64,000 nucleotides of DNA, taken from assembly GCF_003265995.1 (NCBI RefSeq), contig NZ_MVJN01000003.1, positions 248,001-312,000 on the forward strand, read 5' to 3'. Source of the DNA: Legionella quinlivanii. Lineage in GTDB: Bacteria; Pseudomonadota; Gammaproteobacteria; Legionellales; Legionellaceae. The translations under genes and the position numbers were made by a program. This document shows positions 38,085 through 46,202 of the stretch, one piece after another; the stretch's first letter is position 1; the number at the start of each line of letters is the position of its first letter. The notes under the pieces were generated by a model that was given only the letters and a program-made list of their open reading frames with translations, made no database searches and was not told the DNA's origin.

Positions 38085-40265
38085 TCAACGAGGGCCGACA
38101 CGCTGCTGATTTTGCTGATCTGCCTCGGCCGTTGCCTGCATGGACGCATCAGGTGTCGTGCCGCAGGAGCGGAATTGCTGGGTTAATTGTCTGATATTCG
38201 CTGGATCAATAGGCTGGCCCTGAGGAATCTGCTTAAGCAAGGCATCGGTTTGCGGGTTTTTGCCAAAAGTATTAACCACCTGATTTTGCAGAGCCTTTAT
38301 ACCACCAGCACTGTAATCATCCGCGACCCGGTTAAGCATTTTGTTAAATACCGTTGTGGCCTGGTCGACCTCGGCTTTGGATAACTGTCTTGAATTGCCG
38401 GGTGCAGGGGAGGGATTTCTAAGGTTATTTCGTTCCTGTTGGGTCTGGGTCTTTTCTTCCTGTGCTTTTTGTATCTGCATGCGCATTTCTGACAGCTGGC
38501 TAAGCTGGGTCTGTTGTGTTTGTCTTGCGGCGCCTAATTGCTGGTTATTTAAGCCATGCTCACCGCTTCGGTTATTTTTAATGACGTCCTCTACGCTGGT
38601 CATCTGGCCTTTGGCGCGATTAAAATCGCTGCTCGCCTGCTGCTTTTGCGAAGCGCTTAAACTGTTCACGTCGGTGACATCTTTATTAACCAGATAAAGA
38701 CTGCCATCATCGCCTTTTAATATACTTTTTCCTTTGGGTGCCACATAGGCGGTGTCATTGAAGTCAGAAGTCGGGGTCCCATCTGCCTTATAGGCAGATT
38801 TTTCGCCTTTGTAAACAGCAAGCATATCTTCCGTGGCGGCTACCTCTACCTGTTTAGCGTTCACCTTGGCAATATCAGCTTTGGTTTGTTCCGGGGATAC
38901 AGTTCCTGCCTCTTCGGCGATTTTATCCATATCCTTTGCGATCTCTTTTTTCAAATCCGCGAGGCCTTTCTCGATTTTTGCCCGTTCAGCGGGATCTTTT
39001 GGATCATATTTTTTCACTTTGTCGGCGCTAGCCTGATAGGCATCATGCTTTTTATCGATAGTTTCTGTATTTTTTTCTAAACGCTTAATCTCTTTATCGG
39101 TTGCTTCAATGTCTTTATTAAGATTATCAATTGATTGCTGCAGTTCGCCTATCTGAGCGTCATAGGCATCAATCCTTGCGTCCAGCTCGGCTTCTTTTTC
39201 TGCTTTGACAGAGGCGGAGTCAGTATCGGCCAATTGATGTTGTCTGTCCTGCTGTATTTTCTGATCAATCGCTTCCTGCATCTGGATGTTTCTTTCTGCA
39301 ATCTTGTCTTCATCCTGCTGTGCTATATGCACGAGAAAAGCGGCCAGGCGCTGTTGCTGCAGCAGTTCTTCCCTCTGCATCTCTTCCCGGGCTTTTTCCT
39401 GTTCTACGGCCTGCATCAGTTCAGTAGCAACTTTTTCCTTGGTGGTATCGCCTGCCGGGGTATTTAGAAAGTTGATGACATCCTTTGCTTGTTGCAAGCC
39501 CTGCTTTCCAAGCTTGATAGAAGGGTTTTCCCCTTCAGGGGCTGGGGTGATGTCTACTTTATTTAGCCAGGTCTGCAACTTTTCCGCAGTAAGCTCAACG
39601 GTCTTTTGCTGTTCCGGATCGTGGAGCATTACCGAGTTCATATCCGCTTTAGGTGCCTGGGTATCTCCGAGATCAGGGCTGTCGCCAGTGTCTGAAAAAT
39701 CAGCACTGGAATTGTATAAATAAGAAGAACCAATAATATCTTCCGGCTCTTCCATTTCCTCCATTGTGATAGAGTGCCGTGGGCCAAGCGAGAGCCCCGC
39801 ATCAGGCATGGGTTTGGCTTCATGGCCAGGAGGAAGTTCAGCGGGTTTGGGAGGAGGATTGACGAAATTCCTGAGTGCATCGACACCGCTCAAGAGTTTA
39901 GGCTTCAAAGCGTCCAGGGCCTGCCCTCCGAGCGCTTTAGCGCCCTGGGCAGCTCCCTTTAGCTTCGTCTCTGCAAAATCAGTGGTCATTTGATTCATTT
40001 CAAGAACCATATTCAGCAGTTCCTGTACCACTTGCTGCATAGGTTCTGCATTTTTGTCGACTGTTACACTAAAGAAATGCCCTTCTTCTGCCGCGGGGGC
40101 CTCTTTATCGTCTTTCTCTGGGTCAGCTCCTTTTGCAGGCGCAACTGGGGCGACCGCCATTTTTGCTTTGGAAGCTTCGGCGGCAAGAGCTGCATTTGCT
40201 TCATTTTCCCGAGCTTTTTTATTATTCTCTTCAGTCTGCGCTGTATTACTGGTAGATCCGGACAT
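38085..40265 (-). CDS. Large coiled-coil effector-like protein, paralogous N-terminus with next gene
   Basis: 726 residues with no known domain. Residues 1-210 are Ala/Glu/Pro-rich and align with most of the adjacent 40363-41355 product. Shared blocks include ANAALAAEASKAK, AELPPGHEAKPMPDAGLSL, PEDIIGSSYLYN and GDTQAPKADM. A long charged coiled coil occupies about 280-460, another helical region about 560-620, and a Gln/Asn-rich tail the end. No signal peptide or membrane segment is present. A GAGATTTTAAAG stretch precedes the ATG. The composition and tandem paralogy suggest a secreted or structural accessory protein, possibly a Dot/Icm substrate (inferred). Confidence 0.8.
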   Translation of the reverse strand: MSGSTSNTAQTEENNKKARENEANAALAAEASKAKMAVAPVAPAKGADPEKDDKEAPAAEEGHFFSVTVDKNAEPMQQVVQELLNMVLEMNQMTTDFAETKLKGAAQGAKALGGQALDALKPKLLSGVDALRNFVNPPPKPAELPPGHEAKPMPDAGLSLGPRHSITMEEMEEPEDIIGSSYLYNSSADFSDTGDSPDLGDTQAPKADMNSVMLHDPEQQKTVELTAEKLQTWLNKVDITPAPEGENPSIKLGKQGLQQAKDVINFLNTPAGDTTKEKVATELMQAVEQEKAREEMQREELLQQQRLAAFLVHIAQQDEDKIAERNIQMQEAIDQKIQQDRQHQLADTDSASVKAEKEAELDARIDAYDAQIGELQQSIDNLNKDIEATDKEIKRLEKNTETIDKKHDAYQASADKVKKYDPKDPAERAKIEKGLADLKKEIAKDMDKIAEEAGTVSPEQTKADIAKVNAKQVEVAATEDMLAVYKGEKSAYKADGTPTSDFNDTAYVAPKGKSILKGDDGSLYLVNKDVTDVNSLSASQKQQASSDFNRAKGQMTSVEDVIKNNRSGEHGLNNQQLGAARQTQQTQLSQLSEMRMQIQKAQEEKTQTQQERNNLRNPSPAPGNSRQLSKAEVDQATTVFNKMLNRVADDYSAGGIKALQNQVVNTFGKNPQTDALLKQIPQGQPIDPANIRQLTQQFRSCGTTPDASMQATAEADQQNQQRVGPR

Positions 40266-40295
40266 TCTTTAAAATCTCGTCAGAAACATCATATT

Positions 40296-40315
40296 CATTA
40301 ATCATAGCATAGCCA
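40296..40315 (-). promoter_or_regulatory. 20-bp element shared by the two paralogous genes, copy 1
   Basis: The minus strand reads TGGCTATGCTATGATTAATG, identical to 41384-41403. It contains an extended -10-like TGCTATGAT. It ends 30 bases before the ATG of the 726-residue protein and is probably its promoter core or a regulator site. Confidence 0.6.
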
Positions 40316-40362
40316 TTTTTTATGCTGTAGCCGGCGCAAACAAACTATTTATTTTTATTGCT

Positions 40363-41355
40363 CTAAGCTGTGGGGGCAGGCAGATCTGGTACTTCTTCCG
40401 CTACTGAATTCTTCACCGCGTCATCGTCTATGGAAGTCATTAGCGAGGAACTATTGTCATCAGCTTCTACGCTGACAGCATCCCCAATCTGAAAATCGGC
40501 TTCATTCGTAAACGAACTGGCGAGAATATCCTTTGGGGACTCCGGGAGTTCGCTCATTTCAAAAAGTTCATCATCCTCTTCGAATAAGGAAGCACTTTCC
40601 TGTGGTGATGGTGTTGGCAAAGGCATATCCGCTTTTGGGATTTGAGTTTCACCGAAATCGGGTTCGTCACCGGTATTCCCGGTTTCAGGACCGGGATTAT
40701 ATAAGTAGGAGGTCGCCAGGATATCCTCTGGGGACTCCATCTCGGGCTTCACCACTCCCATTGAAATATTATGATCTGCATCCAGGGCCAGGCCCTCATC
40801 AGGTTTAGGCTTAGCTTCCTGGCCTGGTGGAAGTTCGGCAGGTTGTTTATTATTAAACTTGTTGAAGAAGCTGGTGATCTGGGCGGCTATCGAATCAACT
40901 GCCTGGCCTCCCAGTACTTTACCGGTGGCGGCAGCGCCTTTGATTTTATCTGCTGCAAAGTCGGTAAACTGGGCATTGAGGTCATTGATAAGGTTCATCC
41001 ATTCCTGAATCATCTGCATCCAGGGATCTGCATTTTTATCCACTTCCTGATGAAAAAAAGACTCTTCCGCGGCAGGCGCTGCTTTATCATCTTTTTTTGC
41101 ACTCGCAGTATTGGCGGGTTGCGCTGGGGCCATTGTCGTTTTTGCCTTGGCGGCCTCGGCGGCGAGCGCTGCATTAACTTCTTTATCCTGAGCGGCTTTT
41201 TTATTCGTTTCCTCGGTTTTGGAAGCGGTATCACTGCTGGCAGTTGGTGCAGGAGCTGCTACTGTACTCTCTGGCTCGGGACTTGTTGTAGCAGGGGCCG
41301 GAGTTGAAACGGTTTCGACGGTTTCAGCGCTGCTGGACTGGGTAGTACCTGACAT
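40363..41355 (-). CDS. Effector-like paralogue of the 38085-40265 N-terminus
   Basis: About 330 residues from the ATG at 41355, chosen because MSG matches the paralogue's start; an ATG 15 bases upstream is also in frame. An Ala/Thr/Pro-rich start (about 1-100) is followed by a helical segment (FFHQEVDKNADPWMQMIQEW) and blocks shared with the neighbour, such as AELPPGQEAKPKPDEGLAL and SPEDILATSYLYNPG. A second SPEDIL-like block (SPKDILASSF) occurs near residue 275, an internal repeat. The end is acidic. It lacks the neighbour's coiled coil. The function is unknown. Confidence 0.78.
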   Translation of the reverse strand: MSGTTQSSSAETVETVSTPAPATTSPEPESTVAAPAPTASSDTASKTEETNKKAAQDKEVNAALAAEAAKAKTTMAPAQPANTASAKKDDKAAPAAEESFFHQEVDKNADPWMQMIQEWMNLINDLNAQFTDFAADKIKGAAATGKVLGGQAVDSIAAQITSFFNKFNNKQPAELPPGQEAKPKPDEGLALDADHNISMGVVKPEMESPEDILATSYLYNPGPETGNTGDEPDFGETQIPKADMPLPTPSPQESASLFEEDDELFEMSELPESPKDILASSFTNEADFQIGDAVSVEADDNSSSLMTSIDDDAVKNSVAEEVPDLPAPTA

Positions 41356-41383
41356 TGTGTTAATTCTCATGAAATACGGTATA

Positions 41384-41403
41384 CATTAATCATAGCATAG
41401 CCA
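41384..41403 (-). promoter_or_regulatory. 20-bp element shared by the two paralogous genes, copy 2
   Basis: Identical to 40296-40315 and placed 28 bases before the ATG at 41355. The flanking sequence differs, so the core is specifically conserved. Confidence 0.6.
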
Positions 41404-41489
41404 GTTTTTCCAAAAAGGGGACTACAGATTCTTGATGCAATCTTTACGTTATTGAGTTCTTTGTTTGTAGATAGTATAGATTAATTGCT

Positions 41490-42074
41490 CTAAACGGATT
41501 TTTCTAATGCAAAAGCAGAGTGGGGGTAATGGATAATATTGTGAAAATAAACGGTCTCATCGCTTAAATTACGATATCCATGTGCATGATCAGCAGCAAA
41601 ACGGATTGCTTCCCCTTTAGTAAGCTGCTTCCATTGTTGATCAATTAACACATCTAAAGCGCCGTCAATCACAATAACATGTTCGACTACGCCAGGCTCA
41701 TGGCCTCCCGAATGCTGCTCACAGCCAGGGAGTAGTTCGATCTTGAATATTTCCACATGCAAATGTCTGTCGAAGGGAAACAGGGGGGTAACTTTAATAA
41801 GCTCGTCACTGTGTTCCCAGGCACTGGTACTTCCTTCGAGAAACAGTTTGGCTGATTCCTCAGCAGGCTCTTCTAAAAAAGAGGAAAAGGAAACTCGAAA
41901 GCCGCTGGCAATTTTCCAGAGGGTGGCAACGGTAGGTGATGATTCAAAACGCTCAATTTGTCCCAGCATGGCTTTGCTGACAGTGGTTTCCTGGGCTGCT
42001 TTATCAAGGCTCCATCCATAGTGCTGCCTCAACTCACGCAGGCGTATTCCAATACGCTGGTTTAACTCGTCCAC
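41490..42074 (-). CDS. XRE-family regulator with C-terminal cupin domain
   Basis: 194 residues. A helix-turn-helix of the XRE type occupies 7-62 (LRELRQHYGWSLDKAAQETT, SKAMLGQIERFESSP). A small-molecule-binding cupin follows (about 110-185, with PGCEQHSGGHEPGVVEHVIV and ADHAHGYRNLSDE). The start is GTG with AGGGG upstream. It is divergent from the benE-like gene, and palindromic sites lie between them. Such regulators usually control the divergent transporter and themselves in response to a ligand bound in the cupin; the ligand here is unknown. Confidence 0.88.
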   Translation of the reverse strand: MDELNQRIGIRLRELRQHYGWSLDKAAQETTVSKAMLGQIERFESSPTVATLWKIASGFRVSFSSFLEEPAEESAKLFLEGSTSAWEHSDELIKVTPLFPFDRHLHVEIFKIELLPGCEQHSGGHEPGVVEHVIVIDGALDVLIDQQWKQLTKGEAIRFAADHAHGYRNLSDETVYFHNIIHYPHSAFALEKSV

Positions 42075-42093
42075 AGGGTTCCCCTATTAAAGC

Positions 42094-42129
42094 ACTCTCG
42101 TATCCGGGTGGAGAACCTGATACGAGAGT
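42094..42129. promoter_or_regulatory. Perfect 11-bp inverted repeat upstream of the XRE-cupin gene
   Basis: ACTCTCGTATC (42094-42104) and GATACGAGAGT (42119-42129) pair exactly across 14 bases. The dyad ends 20 bases before the GTG start. It is a candidate autoregulatory operator or a leader hairpin. Confidence 0.6.
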
Positions 42130-42147
42130 CTGATAATAAAAACTTGA

Positions 42148-42195
42148 GCGTTATAACGCACAATGCTATGCTTTGGGTCCTGTGCGTTATAGCGC
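42148..42195. promoter_or_regulatory. Two related palindromes, candidate XRE-cupin operators
   Basis: GCGTTATAACGC (42148-42159) is a perfect palindrome, and GCGTTATAGCGC (42184-42195) differs from it at one base. Their centres are 36 bases apart, about 3.5 helical turns. They lie 45 to 90 bases upstream of the benE-like start. Confidence 0.65.
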
Positions 42196-42239
42196 ATCGA
42201 TCATAACATACCTAAAGTGTTTTTAATAGGAATCCAAGC

Positions 42240-43445
42240 ATGCGATCGTATTTTTCTCTTTCTCATCTCTCTGCGGGATTCATCGCGGTTCTGGTTGGCT
42301 TCACCAGCTCGGCTGCTATCCTTTTCCAGGCCGCTTCCGCTGTGCATGCTTCCACTGCGGAATTAGCTTCCTGGATTTTTGCTTTGGGAGTGGGCGTATC
42401 GTTAAGTTGTATTGGATTCTCGCTGTATTACCGCATGCCTATTCTGACAGCCTGGTCTACGCCGGGAGCCGCCCTTTTGGCAAGCAGCCTGACAGGGCTG
42501 CATTTGTCTGAAGCCGTGGGCGCCTTTATTTGCTCTGCATTATTGATATTTCTGGCTGGTATAAGCGGCTGGTTTGAGCGTTTCATGGCCCGTATACCGG
42601 GGGAACTGGCTTCTGCCATGCTGGCCGGCATTCTCCTGCATTTTGGTTTGAATGTATTTCTTGCATTACAGGATGCCCAGCTGATGGTTTTAGTAATGCT
42701 TGCGGCCTATATTCTCGGAAAGCGCTTTTATCCTCGCTACGTATTGCTTGTCGTCTTGTTGCTGGGCATTGCAGTGGCTGTTTTACAGGGTGAGCTTCGT
42801 TTCCAGTCTATTCATTGGAGCTTTTCAGGACCTGTGTTTACCTGGCCTGAATTTTCCTGGTCAGCATTCTTCAGCGTAGGCTTGCCCCTCTTTATCATCA
42901 CTATGACCTCCCAGAATATCCCTGGCCTGACGGTATTAAGAGCGGAGGGGTTTAATCCTCCTGTTTCAAGACTGGTTAGCATTATGGGGGCAGGCAATTT
43001 GCTGATGGCTCCTTTTGGCGGCTTCAGTTTGAATCTCGCCGCGATCACTGCAGCAATTTGTGCGAATGAAGAGGCTGACCCTGATGCATCAAGACGCTAT
43101 CGTGCCACAATGAGTGCAGGACTGTTTTATCTAATGATGGGGTTATTCAGCGCCACTATCGTCGCTTTATTTTCAGCATTCCCTTCAACTTTGGTTCTGG
43201 CGGTTGCCGGTATGGCTATATTTGGTACGCTGGCGTCCAATCTCAAAGAGGCTCTGGATAATGACAGACAGCGCGAAGCGGCCTTACTGACTTTTCTGGT
43301 TTCTGCTTCAGGTCTTAACTTTTTTGGGATCAGTGCTGCATTCTGGGGCTTGCTCGCAGGTATATTATCTTCTTTAATTATTAAACAGAGTTCTGCAGCC
43401 AAATCCCTGTTAAACGAAAAGGATCCGGAATTGTGTAATGAATAG
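42240..43445 (+). CDS. BenE-family (benzoate/H+ symporter-like) transporter
   Basis: 401 residues and about twelve helices. Family marks include FIAVLVGFTSSAAILFQAA, TAWSTPGAALLA and the conserved core TMTSQNIPGLTVLRAEGFNPP, then PFGGFSLNLAAITAAICANEEADPD (split here by meaning, not by domain). BenE proteins import benzoate, but no benzoate catabolic gene is nearby, so the substrate could be another carboxylate. It is controlled presumably by the divergent XRE-cupin regulator and overlaps the next gene by eight bases. Confidence 0.87.
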   Translation: MRSYFSLSHLSAGFIAVLVGFTSSAAILFQAASAVHASTAELASWIFALGVGVSLSCIGFSLYYRMPILTAWSTPGAALLASSLTGLHLSEAVGAFICSALLIFLAGISGWFERFMARIPGELASAMLAGILLHFGLNVFLALQDAQLMVLVMLAAYILGKRFYPRYVLLVVLLLGIAVAVLQGELRFQSIHWSFSGPVFTWPEFSWSAFFSVGLPLFIITMTSQNIPGLTVLRAEGFNPPVSRLVSIMGAGNLLMAPFGGFSLNLAAITAAICANEEADPDASRRYRATMSAGLFYLMMGLFSATIVALFSAFPSTLVLAVAGMAIFGTLASNLKEALDNDRQREAALLTFLVSASGLNFFGISAAFWGLLAGILSSLIIKQSSAAKSLLNEKDPELCNE

Positions 43446-44427
43446 ATTAAAATCGGGACGTTTTCTGTTTAAAGAAACGATAAGTCCCACTTTTTTTAAT
43501 TTGAATTATTACCTGCTTGAAGCGGGCTGGATGCCTGCCAGATTCAAATGGATGGCTCATTTCAGTGACGCCAATCTGCAGTTTGATGAAAATGCGGCGC
43601 AGTGTCTCGAATTCAAGCACTGCCTGAGCGATTTGGTTGCTGAATATTGTCCGCAGGTCATGATGCCGACTTTTATCATTAATGATCAGAATTGGCCTGT
43701 TATTTTGCAATTTCTTAATCAATACAGCTTTAGAAACCAAGATTCGGTATGGATTTTAAAGCCTTCCTTGTTAAACAATGGGCAATTTATTAAAATTTTT
43801 AATAGTCTCGCTGATCTGGAAACCCATTTCTCCAGTAACCAGCGCCTTGGTGGAGAGCATGTACTGCAGCAATACATTAACCAGCCTCACTTATTAAGGG
43901 ATCAGCGTAAATACAGTATTCGGATGTTTCTGGTACTCAGTAATTATGCCGGCGCCTATCTCTTTCCTCGTGGCTACCTGAATGTATCCCGCCACCCCTA
44001 TACTCCTGAACAATTCAGCGATTTGCGCCCCCACCTGACTAATGAACACTTGCATGAAGAGGAAAGCAATGTCATTCAGATTCCCTCTGAGCGTTTTGAA
44101 TTTTTCCCAACTATTTATCCACAAATCCAGCAGATTGTTTCACAGTTGTTCCGGGCCCTGAAACAACGCTACCCACAGGCATTTACCCGTTTCACATTAA
44201 AAACTTTTGCTTTATTTGGTGTGGATTTTATGGTGGATAGCAATGGACGGGTCTGGTTGCTGGAAGTTAATCACGGCCCCTGTTTTCCCATAGAAGCAGA
44301 GCATCCCCTGCAGAATTATTTATATTCTGATTTCTGGCATGCCCTTTTGAATAGTTTTGTTTTACCCATTGGTTTAAATCTCCCCGATACCCAGATTGAT
44401 TATTCCTTTTTTGATAAACTTGTCTGA
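43438..44427 (+). CDS. Tubulin-tyrosine-ligase-like (TTL) ATP-grasp protein
   Basis: 329 residues with the TTL-family ATP-grasp pattern. ATP-binding WILKPSLLNNGQFI is at about 105-118, then HVLQQYINQPHLL, then KYSIRMFLVL (the KxDxR-like position) and the metal-binding GVDFMVDSNGRVWLLEVN at about 261-278. TTL enzymes add an amino acid to a protein carboxylate and are mostly eukaryotic; bacterial members are known but uncharacterised. Its start lies inside the end of the benE-like gene, so the two are co-translated. The acceptor is unknown. A host protein or a small peptide are both possible (inference). Confidence 0.8.
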   Translation: MNRLKSGRFLFKETISPTFFNLNYYLLEAGWMPARFKWMAHFSDANLQFDENAAQCLEFKHCLSDLVAEYCPQVMMPTFIINDQNWPVILQFLNQYSFRNQDSVWILKPSLLNNGQFIKIFNSLADLETHFSSNQRLGGEHVLQQYINQPHLLRDQRKYSIRMFLVLSNYAGAYLFPRGYLNVSRHPYTPEQFSDLRPHLTNEHLHEEESNVIQIPSERFEFFPTIYPQIQQIVSQLFRALKQRYPQAFTRFTLKTFALFGVDFMVDSNGRVWLLEVNHGPCFPIEAEHPLQNYLYSDFWHALLNSFVLPIGLNLPDTQIDYSFFDKLV

Positions 44428-44431
44428 TTAA

Positions 44432-45394
44432 TCACAGTGCCTTGGAGGTACTTACCATAGTTTGCTGGTTAATCCATTCCGACCAGCTGCCTGAGTAACC
44501 TCCAAGACGTGCCTGGGAATAATGATAAAAATAATCAAGAAATTGATAGCGCTCAACAAAATAGTGAGTCAGCTCACTATCGGAACGGCTTGTATTGGCC
44601 AGATCATAGTAAGGGGGAACGGCGGCATGGCGGGCAATGATTTCATCAAAACTCACCTCTGCTGCATTGTTTAACATATCATACATCACTATGAACGTTG
44701 TGGAGCGTCCTTTCCCTCCACGACAATGAATATGCAGCCAGGTTTGCGGCGGCAAATGATCAATAAAGCTGACAAATTCATCGACAATCTCATCATTGGG
44801 CCTCTGATGGTCACTTACCGCTAAACGGTAATAAACGAAGCCTAAACTGCTCACCAGTTGCTTTTCGTTACTCAATGATTCGACCTGAACTGTCAAACCC
44901 GCGTCAAAACTCTGTTCCAGGAATTGATCAGGAGTCAATATTCCTGAAATAACTTCAGATTTACCCAGCTCCTTAAGCCAATCCAGTTCCGCCTTCTCGG
45001 CTTGTTCAGTGGATTTACCAAGGTTGATCCAGTTATGAGTGTCAGAAAGAGTGATGGAGTTACCATTCAGATAGGCATGATTTTCCTGTCTTAAATCAAG
45101 AACGATGCGTTGCGATGCTTCGTCATTGCTTTTTGCCGTGATATAGCTTGCCAGTTGAAGCCAGCCTTGCAAATTGGGATTAGCACTTGCCGAAACCCAC
45201 AAGGCAGATGGTTCTTCTTTCTTAAATTGAATAATTTGCGATAAATCCCGCATCGAGGCCAATGCGATAGTCTCCGGCATGGTATCCTGAATCAAACAGG
45301 GGTTTGCTGTAGTTCCATCACAATCTGGCTGGTTACTGGCATATAAATTGAGAATCAGGAAGCTTAACAGGAATGCGAATATGCGTTTATACAT
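44432..45394 (-). CDS. Exported PTP-like inositol-phosphatase (phytase) family protein
   Basis: About 320 residues from the ATG at 45394; an in-frame TTG 21 bases upstream is less likely. A signal peptide (1-18, FAFLLSFLILNLYAS) indicates export. The cysteine-phosphatase loop is HCRGGKGRS, with Cys224 and Arg230. Asp195 in SDHQRPNDEIVDEF sits where the general acid of PTP-like phytases lies. Known relatives dephosphorylate inositol hexakisphosphate, and Legionella has an intracellular-growth factor of this type (LppA). Whether this is an orthologue cannot be decided here. It ends 4 bases from the convergent TTL gene. Confidence 0.82.
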   Translation of the reverse strand: MYKRIFAFLLSFLILNLYASNQPDCDGTTANPCLIQDTMPETIALASMRDLSQIIQFKKEEPSALWVSASANPNLQGWLQLASYITAKSNDEASQRIVLDLRQENHAYLNGNSITLSDTHNWINLGKSTEQAEKAELDWLKELGKSEVISGILTPDQFLEQSFDAGLTVQVESLSNEKQLVSSLGFVYYRLAVSDHQRPNDEIVDEFVSFIDHLPPQTWLHIHCRGGKGRSTTFIVMYDMLNNAAEVSFDEIIARHAAVPPYYDLANTSRSDSELTHYFVERYQFLDYFYHYSQARLGGYSGSWSEWINQQTMVSTSKAL

Positions 45395-45512
45395 TGCAAC
45401 ACCCAAGCGATGCAAAATTTCAGTTTAGGAAAAAACCGAGAAGGGTTCAAGTAAAAAATATTAATTAACTTATTGAAAAATAACATAAAAATGCATGTTT
45501 TTTTTATATTCT

Positions 45513-45526
45513 GCGCTTTAAAGCGC
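45513..45526. promoter_or_regulatory. 14-bp perfect palindrome between divergent genes
   Basis: GCGCTTTAAAGCGC lies in the 228-base AT-rich gap between the phosphatase gene and the 165-residue gene. It is a possible operator; no promoter boxes are clear. Confidence 0.35.
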
Positions 45527-45643
45527 TGCTATTCAAATACTTTATTCAGCATGATTTTTCTTTCGGCTTATGCCTAAATTTTAATCTTTTGGTATGCACT
45601 TTGCTAAACTTTCAATGACAAGTACAAAAAAAGGAAGCCATTC

Positions 45644-46141
45644 ATGAAGAAGTTGATATTGCATCCCACAGAACTTAGTCAATGGCATGCATTGGTGAAT
45701 GAAGCGCAAGCCTCAACGCAGATGGTCTTAAATGAAACGACTGAAAGTTATCTGGTCTTTCTGTTAATGCGTTTTTCACAAGGCCCCAAACTGATTGAAT
45801 CGGTAATTGCGATGGATTTTCTCGAGTCCATGAATTCCACCCGGCATAAGCAAGTTGAATTGCTAAGGGATGTAGGGGATAAAAGCTTATTATTCTGCGG
45901 TTTGTTTCCCGGAATGGCTCAGAAAAGGCATGTCAGCCTCCGTTATTTTTCAGATATGGGAAAGGCTGCCTATCTTACAGTGGGAGAACTGCAGGAAAAT
46001 CAAAGCGCGGAATTGTATTTTCAGCTCAGTTATGAGTTTTTAACCCTGCAGCAAATATTGCAGGCGATGCGTAGCGAATACTTAAATATGCAACATGCGG
46101 ACAGCATCGTTTTGTCTGGCAAAGAGATCCCTTTGCAATAA
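45644..46141 (+). CDS. Conserved-looking hypothetical protein
   Basis: 165 residues, soluble, mostly helical, not assigned to a family. It has no signal peptide and no cysteine motif; KEIPLQ is the end. The ATG follows AAGGAAGCC at good spacing, and codon use looks like the neighbouring housekeeping genes. It is a single gene facing argD. Confidence 0.8.
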   Translation: MKKLILHPTELSQWHALVNEAQASTQMVLNETTESYLVFLLMRFSQGPKLIESVIAMDFLESMNSTRHKQVELLRDVGDKSLLFCGLFPGMAQKRHVSLRYFSDMGKAAYLTVGELQENQSAELYFQLSYEFLTLQQILQAMRSEYLNMQHADSIVLSGKEIPLQ

Positions 46142-46202
46142 AAAACGAGTGCTTCAAAGACAGGCTTTCTCAAGCCGGTCAGGGCAAGAGAAAGCCAGGC
46201 GC

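Noticed and set aside
38341-39723. Several 110-145-residue open frames on the plus strand opposite the coiled-coil gene
   Set aside because: They are Ser/Cys/Leu-rich, the mirror of Glu/Gln/Lys-rich coding, and have no ribosome sites.
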